Assembly: GCF_021390425.1 (NCBI RefSeq)
Contig: NZ_JAJUWY010000010.1
Location: forward strand, 1 to 62,513
Reading direction: 5' to 3'
Origin: Lysobacter sp. GX 14042
GTDB taxonomy: Bacteria; Pseudomonadota; Gammaproteobacteria; Xanthomonadales; Xanthomonadaceae
Length of the DNA stretch: 62,513 nucleotides
Under the pieces are notes generated by a model, which was not told where the DNA came from, did no database searches, and saw only the letters and a program-made list of their open reading frames with translations. A program made the position numbers and the translations under genes. Below are positions 55,216 through 62,513 of the stretch, piece by piece. The stretch's first letter is position 1. Each line of letters opens with the position of its first letter.

Positions 55216-56289
55216 TCAGGCGTATTCGTCGAGCAGGCCCTGGCGGTGCAGCGGGATCGCGGTGGCCGGGGCGTCGCCGGCCGGTTGGTCCGGGCCATCC
55301 CGGACAGCGGCGTCGCCGGCCGGTGCCCCGCCCTGGTTGCCGCTGCCGCCACCGCGTTGTTGTCCCGCACCCACGTCGGCGCGTGCCAGTTCCAGTCCCT
55401 GCTGGCCGAGCATCTCGCGCAGGCGGACCAGGCTGGCCTCGAGCGCGTGGCGCACGTCCTGGCTGGCCGAGGCGAGTTCCACGCTCACCCGGTCGCCGTC
55501 GAGGTCCAGGCGCACGTCGACCACGCCCAGGTGCTCGGGATTGAGCCGGATCTCGGCGCGTCCGAGCTGCTGGCCGGCCAGCCAGCCGATCCGGGCGCCG
55601 AGGCCGTCGTCGAAGCCACCGTCCGGATCGGCCGGCATCGCCATCGGCGCCGCCAGGGCGACCGGCATCGGCGCCGGGACGCGTGCCGGCGCGGCGGACT
55701 GGCCCGTCGCCAGGCTGGCCGCGACCCCCGGATCCGCATCGGGGGCGGTGGCGGCCGCCGCGGCCAGGTCCGGCAACGTCGGCAACGCGCCGGCGTCGGC
55801 TCCGGCAGCCGGGCCCGTCGCGGGTGCCAGCGCGGCGTTGTCACCGGCCCGGACGTCCGCGAGCGTCGTGCCCGTGGCGGTGGGCTGGCCGGGAAGCGGC
55901 AGGCCGGGCCGGGTCGCAGGCGCTCCGGCCGGGGCGCCGTCGTCGGGCGCCGGCGCGGACCCGGCGGCGGAGGCGGGCTCCGGAAAGGCCACGCCGATCA
56001 GCGCCAGGATGTTCCCGGCCAGGTCCACGGCATCGGCGTGGGCGGACGGCGGGTCGTCGCCGTCGCCATCATCGGGCTCGCGTCCGCCTTCGCTCGCGGC
56101 AGCAAGGGCGGCGCGGGGTTCGGCCGCCGCGTCCGCGCCGGGCTCCGCGCCGGGTCCACGGGCGCCATCCAGCAGCGCGGCGAAGCCGCCGGTTTCGCCG
56201 CGCCCGGCGCCACCGCCGCCCTCCGGCTTTCCGGCCGCGGGCCTGGCGGCCGCCGGCGACGCACCGCCAGCGGGAACCGCCCCGGCCAT
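55216..56289 (-). CDS. fliK: Flagellar hook-length control protein FliK
   Basis: A 357-residue ruler protein that sets hook length. Residues about 1-235 are low-complexity Ala/Pro/Gly-rich, as in this family. The conserved C-terminal hook-control domain follows (GRAEIRLNPEHLGVVDVRLD, VSVELASASQDVRHALEA, LREMLGQQGLELARADV). The ATG at 56289 overlaps the fliJ stop by one base. The ruler region is very GC-rich, so several reading frames stay open across it. Confidence 0.9.
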   Translation of the reverse strand: MAGAVPAGGASPAAARPAAGKPEGGGGAGRGETGGFAALLDGARGPGAEPGADAAAEPRAALAAASEGGREPDDGDGDDPPSAHADAVDLAGNILALIGVAFPEPASAAGSAPAPDDGAPAGAPATRPGLPLPGQPTATGTTLADVRAGDNAALAPATGPAAGADAGALPTLPDLAAAAATAPDADPGVAASLATGQSAAPARVPAPMPVALAAPMAMPADPDGGFDDGLGARIGWLAGQQLGRAEIRLNPEHLGVVDVRLDLDGDRVSVELASASQDVRHALEASLVRLREMLGQQGLELARADVGAGQQRGGGSGNQGGAPAGDAAVRDGPDQPAGDAPATAIPLHRQGLLDEYA

Positions 56290-56735
56290 CACGGTGACGG
56301 ATCCTGCCCGGCGGCCACCCGGCGCCGGGCACCGAGGTCGTCGAGCTCGCGCTGGGTGCGCTGCTCGGCGGCCCGGACCTCGTCGGCGTGGTAGCTGGCC
56401 GAAAGCTTCTCCAGCACGTGGGTCTCGCGGCTGGCCAGCATCAGCCGGGCGCGCTCGACCTCGCTGTGCTCGCGGCTGGTATCGACCGCGCGGCTCTGCT
56501 GGACGATCGCCTGGTCGAGCCGGGCGCGGAAGGCCAGCCGGTTGGCCAGCAGGGCCGGGTTGGTGACGCTGCCGTCGCCGACCAGTGCGTACTCGTCGGC
56601 GTACTGGCGCAGCGCCTCGAGCCGGGACTGCTGCTCGGCGAGCGCCTGCTCGCGGCTGGCCAGCTCGCGCGCGGCCTCGTCCTGGTTCTGCTGCTTCACC
56701 CTGAGCAGGGGCTGCAGGCGTTGCGATCGGGTCAT
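56289..56735 (-). CDS. fliJ: Flagellar export chaperone FliJ
   Basis: A 148-residue, almost wholly coiled-coil protein of the export ATPase complex ([19 protein letters not shown] at the start, then heptads through about residue 135). FliJ couples the FliI ATPase ring to FlhA. The ATG at 56735 overlaps the fliI stop by four bases. Confidence 0.9.
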   Translation of the reverse strand: MTRSQRLQPLLRVKQQNQDEAARELASREQALAEQQSRLEALRQYADEYALVGDGSVTNPALLANRLAFRARLDQAIVQQSRAVDTSREHSEVERARLMLASRETHVLEKLSASYHADEVRAAEQRTQRELDDLGARRRVAAGQDPSP

Positions 56736-58141
56736 CGGAGGCTCTCCTGCGCGGCAGGCGCGGCTTCGGGGTTGGCGGGACGGTCGTCGAGCAGGGTGGC
56801 CAGCGCGGCCCGGCTGGACTCGACATCGGCGGCCTCGGCGACGTCCTGGCCGAGGAAGGCCTGGATCGCCGGCCAGCGCGCCAGCGCCTCGTCGACCACC
56901 GGGTCGCTGCCGCGCTGGTAGGCGCCGATGGCGATCAGGTCGCGCTGGGTGTTGTAGGCCACCATCAGCTGCTTGAGCTTGCGGATGCGGGCGCGCCACG
57001 GCGCGTCGGTGATGTCCTGCATCACCCGGCTGACCGAAACCTCGACGTCGATCGCCGGGTACTGGCCGGAATCGGCGATGCGCCGGGTCAGCACGATGTG
57101 GCCGTCGAGGATCGCCCGAGCGGCATCGGCGATCGGCTCCTGCTGGTCGTCGCCCTCGGTCAGCACGGTGTAGAAGGCGGTGATCGAGCCGCTGCCGTCG
57201 GCGCCGTTGCCGGCCCGTTCCACCAGGGCCGGCAGGCGTGCGAACACGCTGGGCGGGTAGCCGCGGGTGGTCGGCGGTTCGCCCACCGACAGGCCGATCT
57301 CGCGCTGGGCGTGGGCGTAGCGGGTCAGCGAATCCATCAGCAGCAGCACGTCCAGGCCCTGGTCGCGGTAGTACTCGGCGATCGCGGTGGCGCGCAGGGC
57401 GCCGTGCAGCCGTGCCAGCGGCGGCCGGTCGGCCGGGGCGGCCACCACCACCGAGCGGCGCATGCCGTCCTCGCCGAGGGTAGCCTCGACAAAATCGCGC
57501 ACCTCGCGGCCACGCTCGCCGACCAGCCCGACCACGATCACGTCGGCCTTGGTGTAGCGGGTCATCATCCCCAGCAGCGTCGACTTGCCGACGCCGGAAC
57601 CGGCGAACAGGCCGATGCGCTGGCCACGGCCGATCGGCAGCAGCGCGTTGATCGCGCGCACGCCCACGTCCAGCGACTGGGTGATCGGTTCGCGCATCAG
57701 CGGGTTGATGCTTTCCCCGCCCAGCCCGACCCAGCGGTCCGGGCGGATCGGGCCGCGGCCGTCGAGCGGCACGCCGTCACTGTCGATCACCCGGCCCAGC
57801 AGGCCTTCGCCGACGGCCACCTCGCCGCGCTTGCGGCTGCTGATCACCCGGGCGTTGGGCAGCAGGCCGGCGATGTCGTCGGTGGGCATCAGGAACGTGC
57901 GCTCGCCGGAGAAGCCGACCACCTCGGCATCGATCCAGCGCCCGCCGGCGGTCTCCACCCGCACGTGCGAGCCCAGCGGCGCGCTGCAGCCGGAGGCCTC
58001 CAGGGTCAGGCCGACCGCGCGGCGCAGCACGCCTTCCCGGGCCAGGCCCAGTGGCGGCGGCTGCAGGCGGGCCTGCGACAGCCGGGCGGCCAGGCGCAGG
58101 TTGCGCAGTTCCTCCCAGTGCTCGGCGGCGATGTTGCCCAT
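56732..58141 (-). CDS. fliI: Flagellar export ATPase FliI
   Basis: A 469-residue F1-like ATPase that energises export. Walker [17 protein letters not shown] lies near residue 178, the catalytic [10 protein letters not shown] near residue 205 and Walker [18 protein letters not shown] near residue 260. The [17 protein letters not shown] segment is family-typical. Start overlaps the fliH stop by one base. Confidence 0.97.
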   Translation of the reverse strand: MGNIAAEHWEELRNLRLAARLSQARLQPPPLGLAREGVLRRAVGLTLEASGCSAPLGSHVRVETAGGRWIDAEVVGFSGERTFLMPTDDIAGLLPNARVISSRKRGEVAVGEGLLGRVIDSDGVPLDGRGPIRPDRWVGLGGESINPLMREPITQSLDVGVRAINALLPIGRGQRIGLFAGSGVGKSTLLGMMTRYTKADVIVVGLVGERGREVRDFVEATLGEDGMRRSVVVAAPADRPPLARLHGALRATAIAEYYRDQGLDVLLLMDSLTRYAHAQREIGLSVGEPPTTRGYPPSVFARLPALVERAGNGADGSGSITAFYTVLTEGDDQQEPIADAARAILDGHIVLTRRIADSGQYPAIDVEVSVSRVMQDITDAPWRARIRKLKQLMVAYNTQRDLIAIGAYQRGSDPVVDEALARWPAIQAFLGQDVAEAADVESSRAALATLLDDRPANPEAAPAAQESLR

Positions 58142-58785
58142 TATTCGTCGTCCTCGATCGGCTGGGCCTGGGCCAGCGCGTCCAGGCAGCCCTGCAGGCG
58201 CGCGGCCAGGGTGCCGTCCACCCGCACGCTCTCGCTGTGCAGGCGCAGCTCGCCCCGTCCCAGTGCGGTATCGGCGGTCAGCCGCACCCCGCTCAGGCCC
58301 GCCAGGTGCGGGGCCAGGGTGCCGAGGTCGTCGGGGTGCAGCCGCAGTTCGATCTCGCGCGAAGTGCTGCCGACCGTGTCCAGCGCCTCGCGGACCAGGT
58401 CGGCGAGCAGGGTCGGGTCGGCCTTGTAGGCGCGGCCGAGCAGGGTGCCGGCGATGCGTACCGCCAGTTCACCCAGCGCCTCGGCGACCTCGCCCTCCAG
58501 CCGGGCCAGCGGGCGGGTGAAGCCGTCCAGGATGCCCTGCATCTGGGCCAGGGTGCGGCGCACCTCGGCCTCGCCGGTCGCCAGCCCTTCGGCGTGGCCG
58601 GTCTGGTAACCGTTGCGGTAGCCCTCCTCGCGCGCGGCCTCCTCCATCGCCTGCAGTGCCTCGACGCTGAGCGGCTCGGGAAGCGGTTCCGGCTCCGGCT
58701 CGGGCCGGGGAGGCGGTCGTGGCGCCTCCAGGTCCGGTGCGGTCCAGCGCACCACCTGCAGCTGCGGCGCGGTGGCCGCGCTCAT
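58141..58785 (-). CDS. fliH: Flagellar export ATPase regulator FliH
   Basis: A 214-residue stator-like protein that binds FliI. A Pro/Glu-rich N-terminal run ([13 protein letters not shown], about residues 24-38) and a GxxxG-like helix ([20 protein letters not shown]) precede the C-terminal E/V-ATPase-subunit-like domain ([20 protein letters not shown]). Order fliG-fliH-fliI is conserved. Confidence 0.93.
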   Translation of the reverse strand: MSAATAPQLQVVRWTAPDLEAPRPPPRPEPEPEPLPEPLSVEALQAMEEAAREEGYRNGYQTGHAEGLATGEAEVRRTLAQMQGILDGFTRPLARLEGEVAEALGELAVRIAGTLLGRAYKADPTLLADLVREALDTVGSTSREIELRLHPDDLGTLAPHLAGLSGVRLTADTALGRGELRLHSESVRVDGTLAARLQGCLDALAQAQPIEDDE

Positions 58786-59798
58786 ACGAAGGCCTCCTGC
58801 TTGGCCGCCAGCTGGATGGTGCCGGCGTCGGCCATGCGGCGGACTTCGGCGAGGATCTCCTTCTGCGCGGCCTCGACCTCGGCCAGCCGTACCGGTCCGC
58901 GTGCGTCCATGTCCTCGAGCAGGATCTCGGCCGCACGCTGGGACATGTTGGCGGTGATCTTGTTGCGCACTCCGGCCTCCGCGCCGCGCAGCGCGACCGC
59001 CAGCCGGTCGCTGGAGATCTCGCGCAGCACGGTCTGGATCGCCCGGTCGTCGAGGTCGGCCAGGTTGTCGAAGACGAACATCAGGTCGCGGATCTGCGCG
59101 CCCAGCGGCTCGTCGATGCGGTTGATCGATTCAAGGATCACCTCGTCCTGGCCGGAATCCATGAAGTTGAGGATGTTGGCCGCCATCCGCACCCCGCCGA
59201 TCGCCGAGGACTTCAGGTTCTGGTTGCCGGAGAACTGGCGCGCCATCACGTCGTTGAGTTCGTTCAGCGCGTTGGGCGGGATGCCGTCGAGGGTCGCGAT
59301 GCGCAGCAGGACGTCGGCCCGGACCCGATCGGACAGGCACTTGAGCACTTCGGCGGCCTGGTCCTCGTCCAGGTGCGCCATCACGATGGCGATGATCTGC
59401 GGGTGCTCGTTGCGCACCAGTTCGGCGATCGCCCGCGGGTCCATCCACTTCAGGGTGTCCAGGCCGGAGGTGTTGCGGCCGGCCAGGATGCGGTCGATCA
59501 GGCTGCTGGCGCGCTCCTCGCCCAGTGCCTGGGTGAGCACGGCGCGGATGTAGTCGTCGGCGCCGGCGCCGATCGCCGCCGGCTGCGCCAGCGAATCGAC
59601 GAAGTCGTCGAACACCTGGGTGACGGTGTCGCGGGCGACCGCGCTGACCGTGGTCATCGCCATGCCCAGCTTCTGCACCTCGCGCGGGCCCATGTGCTTG
59701 AGCACCTCGGCGGCCTGCGCCTCGCCCAGCGAGAGCAGGACCACCGCGGCGCGCTGGGCGCCGGTCAGGGGTTCACGTGCACTGCGGTTGTCACTCAT
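58782..59798 (-). CDS. fliG: Flagellar motor switch protein FliG
   Basis: A 338-residue C-ring protein that contacts the stator and sets rotation direction. Typical sequences are QRAAVVLLSLGEAQAAEVLKHM near residue 15 (shortened: AAVVLLSLGEAQAAEVL), EHPQIIAIVMAHLDEDQAAE (about residue 130) and the C-terminal torque helix region LMFVFDNLADLDDRAIQTVL. The ATG at 59798 overlaps the fliF end by eight bases. Confidence 0.96.
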   Translation of the reverse strand: MSDNRSAREPLTGAQRAAVVLLSLGEAQAAEVLKHMGPREVQKLGMAMTTVSAVARDTVTQVFDDFVDSLAQPAAIGAGADDYIRAVLTQALGEERASSLIDRILAGRNTSGLDTLKWMDPRAIAELVRNEHPQIIAIVMAHLDEDQAAEVLKCLSDRVRADVLLRIATLDGIPPNALNELNDVMARQFSGNQNLKSSAIGGVRMAANILNFMDSGQDEVILESINRIDEPLGAQIRDLMFVFDNLADLDDRAIQTVLREISSDRLAVALRGAEAGVRNKITANMSQRAAEILLEDMDARGPVRLAEVEAAQKEILAEVRRMADAGTIQLAAKQEAFV

Positions 59799-61476
59799 CG
59801 TTTTCCATCCAGCTGCGCACCACGTTGGCGACCCGGCGCGGATCGTTGCCGACCGCGGTGCGGGCGACCTGCAGTTTCTCGTCGAAATCCATCGCCGCGT
59901 CGGCCGCGGCATCGCGCAGCTTGGCCGGTGCGGGCTCGCGGGTGGCCGACAGGGTCACCGGGATCTCCTCGTCCTCCTCGACCAGGGTCGCGACCGGTGG
60001 CGTGGCCTTCGCCGGTCCGCGCGGGCCGAGGATCTGGCGGAACGCCGGGCGCAGCACCGCCAGGATCAGCACCAGTAGGGCGATGCCGCCCAGGGCCACC
60101 CGCAGCAGCTCACGGGCGCGCGGGCTTTCCCAGAACGGCGGCCCGGCCGGCACCTCGTCGCCGGCGACCGGGGCGAACGGGGCGTTGACCACCGAGACGC
60201 TGTCGCCGCGGCGGGCATCGAAGCCGACCGCCTGCTGGACCAGGCTCTCGATGCGGGCGATCTGCTCGGCGGTGAGCGGGCGGGTGGTGGGCTTGCCGTC
60301 CGCGCCGGGCGCGCCGGGGAGGTTGTCGACCAGGACCGCCGCGGTGACGCGGTTGATCCGGCCCGGCGCCTGGCGGGTGTGGGTCAGGGTGCGGTCGACT
60401 TCGTAGTTGCGCACCGAGGTGCGCGCGCTGGGGCCGGTGGCGACCGGCTCCGGCAGCGGGTCGGCCGGGGCGGCAGCCATCGCCGCATCGCCCGCCGCCG
60501 CAACCGCATCCGGGGTGTTGCTGGCGGTCCCGGGCACCCCGGACGGCGGCGCCGGGCCGCCCTGGCTGGACTCGGAGGTCTGCTCGCTGCGCACGATCCC
60601 CGCGTCCGGCCCGTACTGTTCGCGCGCCTGCTCGGTTTCGGCGAAGTCCATGTCCACGCTGACCTGGGCGCTGACCCGCCCGGGGCCGGTCATCGGCGCC
60701 AGCAGCTCCTGGATGCGCTGGACGTAGACGCTCTCCTGCCGGCGCTGCTGCTCGAAGCGGCGCGCGCCCATGGCGTCCTCGCTGTCGGGGTCGCTCTCCG
60801 ACAGCATCCGCCCGAGGTGGTCGACCACCGTGACCCGGTCCGGAGCCAGCATCGGGATCGAATTGGCGACCAGGTGCACGATGGCATTGACCTGGCCACG
60901 CTCCAGCGCGGCCCCGCCGACCATGTTCAGCACCACCGAGGCCGAGGCCGGCTGGCGCTCGCGGGTGAACGCACTGGGCTTGGGGATGGCCAGGTGCACG
61001 CGGGCCTCGCGCACCGGGCGCAGGGTGGCGATGGTGCGCGCCAGCTCCACTTCCATCGCGTGCTGGTAGCGCGCGCTCTCGACGAACTGGCTGGTGCCGA
61101 AGCCCTGGTCGCCCTGGAAGGATTCGAATCCGGCAGTGCTGTTCTCGCCCGGCAGCCCGGCGGCGGCGAGCGCCAGCCGCGCCGGCCCGAGCTGGTCGCT
61201 GGGCACCGCCAGCGCCCCGTTGCCGGGCTCGATCCGGAACGGGATGCTGGCCCCGCGCAGCAGGTCCGAGGCCTCCGCCGAAGCCCGGGCATCCTGCCCG
61301 GCGAACACCGGCACGTAGTCCGGCTTCTGGGTCCAGAAGAACAGCCACAGCCCCAGCGCGATCGCCGCCGCCGCGATGGCGAACACGCCCAGCTGGCGGA
61401 CGACCGGGATCTCCTGCAGGGGGCCGAGCTGCTTCAGGCTCTCGGCGGCGTTCTTGGGGAAGGGAATGACGCTCAT
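59791..61476 (-). CDS. fliF: Flagellar MS-ring protein FliF
   Basis: A 561-residue inner-membrane ring protein. Membrane segments are at about residues 25-45 and 450-470. Between them are the ring-building motifs (YVPVFAGQDARASAEASDLL, ALAAAGLPGENSTAGFESF, RYQHAMEVELARTIATL, VREARVHLAIPKPSAFTRER). The C-terminal tail after about residue 540 binds FliG. It follows fliE by 44 bases. Confidence 0.96.
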   Translation of the reverse strand: MSVIPFPKNAAESLKQLGPLQEIPVVRQLGVFAIAAAAIALGLWLFFWTQKPDYVPVFAGQDARASAEASDLLRGASIPFRIEPGNGALAVPSDQLGPARLALAAAGLPGENSTAGFESFQGDQGFGTSQFVESARYQHAMEVELARTIATLRPVREARVHLAIPKPSAFTRERQPASASVVLNMVGGAALERGQVNAIVHLVANSIPMLAPDRVTVVDHLGRMLSESDPDSEDAMGARRFEQQRRQESVYVQRIQELLAPMTGPGRVSAQVSVDMDFAETEQAREQYGPDAGIVRSEQTSESSQGGPAPPSGVPGTASNTPDAVAAAGDAAMAAAPADPLPEPVATGPSARTSVRNYEVDRTLTHTRQAPGRINRVTAAVLVDNLPGAPGADGKPTTRPLTAEQIARIESLVQQAVGFDARRGDSVSVVNAPFAPVAGDEVPAGPPFWESPRARELLRVALGGIALLVLILAVLRPAFRQILGPRGPAKATPPVATLVEEDEEIPVTLSATREPAPAKLRDAAADAAMDFDEKLQVARTAVGNDPRRVANVVRSWMENDE

Positions 61477-61520
61477 GGGTTCAGCCGGTCAAAGGGCGAA
61501 GGGACGGGTGGGGCGGGGCC

Positions 61521-61898
61521 TCACACCGGCATGTTCATCACGTCCTGGTAGGCCTGGACCATGCGGTTGCGCACCTCGACGGTGGCGCGGAACGCCACCT
61601 GCGACTGCTGCATGGCCACCATCACCCGCGCCAGGTCGGCGTTGGGGTCGCCCATCTCGAAGGCCTTCTGCATCGCCCCGGCGTGGTTCTGCGCCCCGCT
61701 GACCCCGTCGATCGCCTTGTTGAGGGTCTCCATGAAACCGGTCCCCTCGGCGCCCTGCACCGCCCCGGCACGCGAGGCGCCGGGATTGAGCAGGCCGGGG
61801 TCGATCGCCTTGCCCGGCGCGGCATCGCCGCCCGGCCCATGCGTGCGCATCTCGTGGGCGCGGATCTGGCTGAGGATGGAGGAGATCCCGTCGGTCAT
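61521..61898 (-). CDS. fliE: Flagellar hook-basal body protein FliE
   Basis: A 125-residue basal-body protein joining MS ring and rod. The C-terminal conserved region is clear (NADLARVMVAMQQSQVAFRA, VRNRMVQAYQDVMNMPV). The ATG at 61898 (MTDGISSILSQIRAHEM) gives the usual length; an upstream in-frame ATG does not fit the family. It is first in the fliE-K unit and has a sigma-54 promoter 39 bases upstream. Confidence 0.94.
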   Translation of the reverse strand: MTDGISSILSQIRAHEMRTHGPGGDAAPGKAIDPGLLNPGASRAGAVQGAEGTGFMETLNKAIDGVSGAQNHAGAMQKAFEMGDPNADLARVMVAMQQSQVAFRATVEVRNRMVQAYQDVMNMPV

Positions 61899-61937
61899 GG
61901 CCGGGTGCGTGGTCCTGGGTTCACTGCCGGTGAACAG

Positions 61938-61953
61938 GCAATTCGCGTGCCAC
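61938..61953 (-). promoter_or_regulatory. Sigma-54 promoter of the fliE unit
   Basis: Minus-strand TGGCACG, four bases, TTGCC matches the RpoN consensus TGGCACG-N4-TTGC perfectly. It ends 39 bases before the fliE ATG. No activator gene lies inside the window on this side. Confidence 0.9.
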
Positions 61954-61979
61954 GGCGCCGTGGCGGCTTTCCGGCACCC

Positions 61980-62013
61980 CGTCATCCCCGCGCACGCGTG
62001 GATCCATGGACTT
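61980..62013. repeat. REP-like repeat CGTCATCCCCGCGCACGCG, copy 1
   Basis: CGTCATCCCCGCGCACGCG is followed by (T/G)GGA, two to three bases, CCATGG and a nearby CTTTC. The second copy is at 62316-62357. It resembles the TCATCCCCGCG-type intergenic repeats common in gammaproteobacteria. Confidence 0.7.
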
Positions 62014-62047
62014 TCGGGCTTCGGAGAGGTCGCGGGGGGAGCCGGCT

Positions 62048-62145
62048 GCTGCGAGGGGGGTGCTCCGCGCTCCTGACGGCATCCATGCCTTTAAGTCGCG
62101 GCGCAGGCCATCCATGGCCTGCTCTCCGCACCCCCCCCTCGCAGC
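62048..62145 (-). repeat. Double-stem element C1 (second class, minus orientation)
   Basis: Outer arms (62048-62063 with 62128-62145, one two-base bulge) enclose a core at 62071-62097. On the minus strand the core is GACTTAAAGG, an inner hairpin, then GCCGTCAGGA. The 3' side also carries a perfect 9-bp hairpin (62103-62122). The core ends match those of element C2, but the outer arms do not. Confidence 0.65.
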
Positions 62146-62245
62146 ATCCGTCTCCCACTCGTGACGCTGCTCCTGCGGGGGCTGGGTGTGGGCTTCGGGA
62201 ACACCCCCATTACCCGGTGGTGCGGGCCTGGTGACAGGACAGGGG

Positions 62246-62279
62246 CCCGGGTGCGGCCTGCGGCCTTACCCGGACTACG
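62246..62279. repeat. REP-like repeat CCCGGGT...ACCCGG, copy 2
   Basis: Second copy of the palindromic repeat at 41624-41657 (CCCGGGTGCGGCCT, variable middle, TTACCCGG, tail ACTACG). It lies in the gene-free stretch upstream of fliE. Confidence 0.75.
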
Positions 62280-62315
62280 TGGTGGGGCTCACCACACACA
62301 CAAACACTCCTCCAC

Positions 62316-62357
62316 CGTCATCCCCGCGCACGCGGGGAGCCATGGCCACGGTGCACT
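62316..62357. repeat. REP-like repeat CGTCATCCCCGCGCACGCG, copy 2
   Basis: Matches copy 1 at 61980-62013 over the first 19 bases and again at GGAGCCATGG; here the 5' part forms a small CCCCGCG / CGCGGGG hairpin that copy 1 has partly lost. Confidence 0.7.
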
Positions 62358-62396
62358 TTCCGGAAGGCGCGCCTCCGAAATCGTCGACACCCGCCC

Positions 62397-62491
62397 GGAG
62401 CCGGCTGCCGTGGTGGGACGGGCCGCCCGACTTCAAAAAGGGCCGAAGGCCCGTCAGGAGGGCGGCCCGTCCCGCCCCGGCGGCCGGCTCC
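62397..62491 (+). repeat. Double-stem element C2 (second class, plus orientation)
   Basis: Arms 62398-62428 and 62460-62490 form a 31-bp stem with 28 Watson-Crick pairs, two G.U and one mismatch on the plus strand (one more pair at 62397/62491). The 31-nt core (62429-62459) starts GACTTCAAAAAGG, forms the inner hairpin GGGCC-gaa-GGCCC and ends CCGTCAGGA, matching the core ends of element C1. Confidence 0.8.
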
Positions 62492-62513
62492 CCCGCGACG
62501 TATCCGAAGGACC

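Larger units (their letters stand above)
61954..62513. other. Gene-free stretch upstream of fliE, filled with repeats
   Basis: No supported coding region is seen from the fliE promoter to the window end (560 bases). Open frames here have no ribosome-binding site and no recognisable domain. The stretch holds two REP-like repeats of one family, one of another, and two double-stem elements. The next gene lies beyond the window. Confidence 0.7.

Noticed and set aside
61899-62513. Protein-coding gene divergent from fliE
   Set aside because: Open frames are short, cross repeat elements and have no ribosome-binding site or recognisable domain.

Overview
This is a GC-rich (roughly 70 percent by eye) chromosomal segment of a flagellated gammaproteobacterium. 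Gene order and protein features fit the Xanthomonadaceae/Lysobacteraceae, for example a Luteimonas-like genus: pgk-pyk-class I fba, a CrbS/CrbR acetate module, a polar-type fli-flh-fleN-fliA-che-mot supercluster, and a ParC/ParP chemotaxis pair. The genus is an inference, not read from the sequence.

Positions 1-3919 carry lower glycolysis (pgk, pyk, fba). Positions 4079-14188 form an acetate-use module: a DUF485 protein with an ActP-type symporter, a DcaP-like porin, acetyl-CoA synthetase, a LuxR-type regulator (CrbR-like) and a convergent transporter-fused hybrid kinase (CrbS-like). A TACCAA(A/G)GTC motif lies 71-76 bases upstream of both actP-operon and acs starts. Positions 14250-22922 hold cysK, a two-gene RND efflux operon, an alanine/glycine:cation symporter, a SpoU methyltransferase and an orphan histidine kinase.

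From 23001 to 61898 almost everything is on the minus strand and builds or steers one flagellum. Reading in transcription order: fliEFGHIJK, fliLMNOPQR, flhB, flhA, flhF, fleN, fliA, cheY, cheZ, cheA, motC, motD, parC, parP, a STAS protein, a second cheY, a second cheA, cheW, three large chemoreceptors, cheR, cheD, cheB and a small receptor. The one plus-strand gene inside is a 99-residue TonB-domain protein. Readable sigma-54 promoters precede fliE and fliL. Sigma-28 (FliA) promoters precede the 884-residue receptor, the TonB-domain gene and the last receptor, giving a sigma-54 to FliA hierarchy.

The most unusual content is non-coding. Between crbR and crbS lie two oppositely oriented double-stem elements that share a 50-nt core but have different, self-complementary outer arms. 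Both outer arms and inner hairpin show compensatory changes, and all outer-arm wobbles fall as G.U on the core-forward strand. A second class with the same architecture but another core occurs twice in the last 500 bases. A third family of long purine/pyrimidine palindromes is found at 19696 and 34971. Two REP-like families also recur. No mobile element, CRISPR array, rRNA or tRNA gene was recognised.
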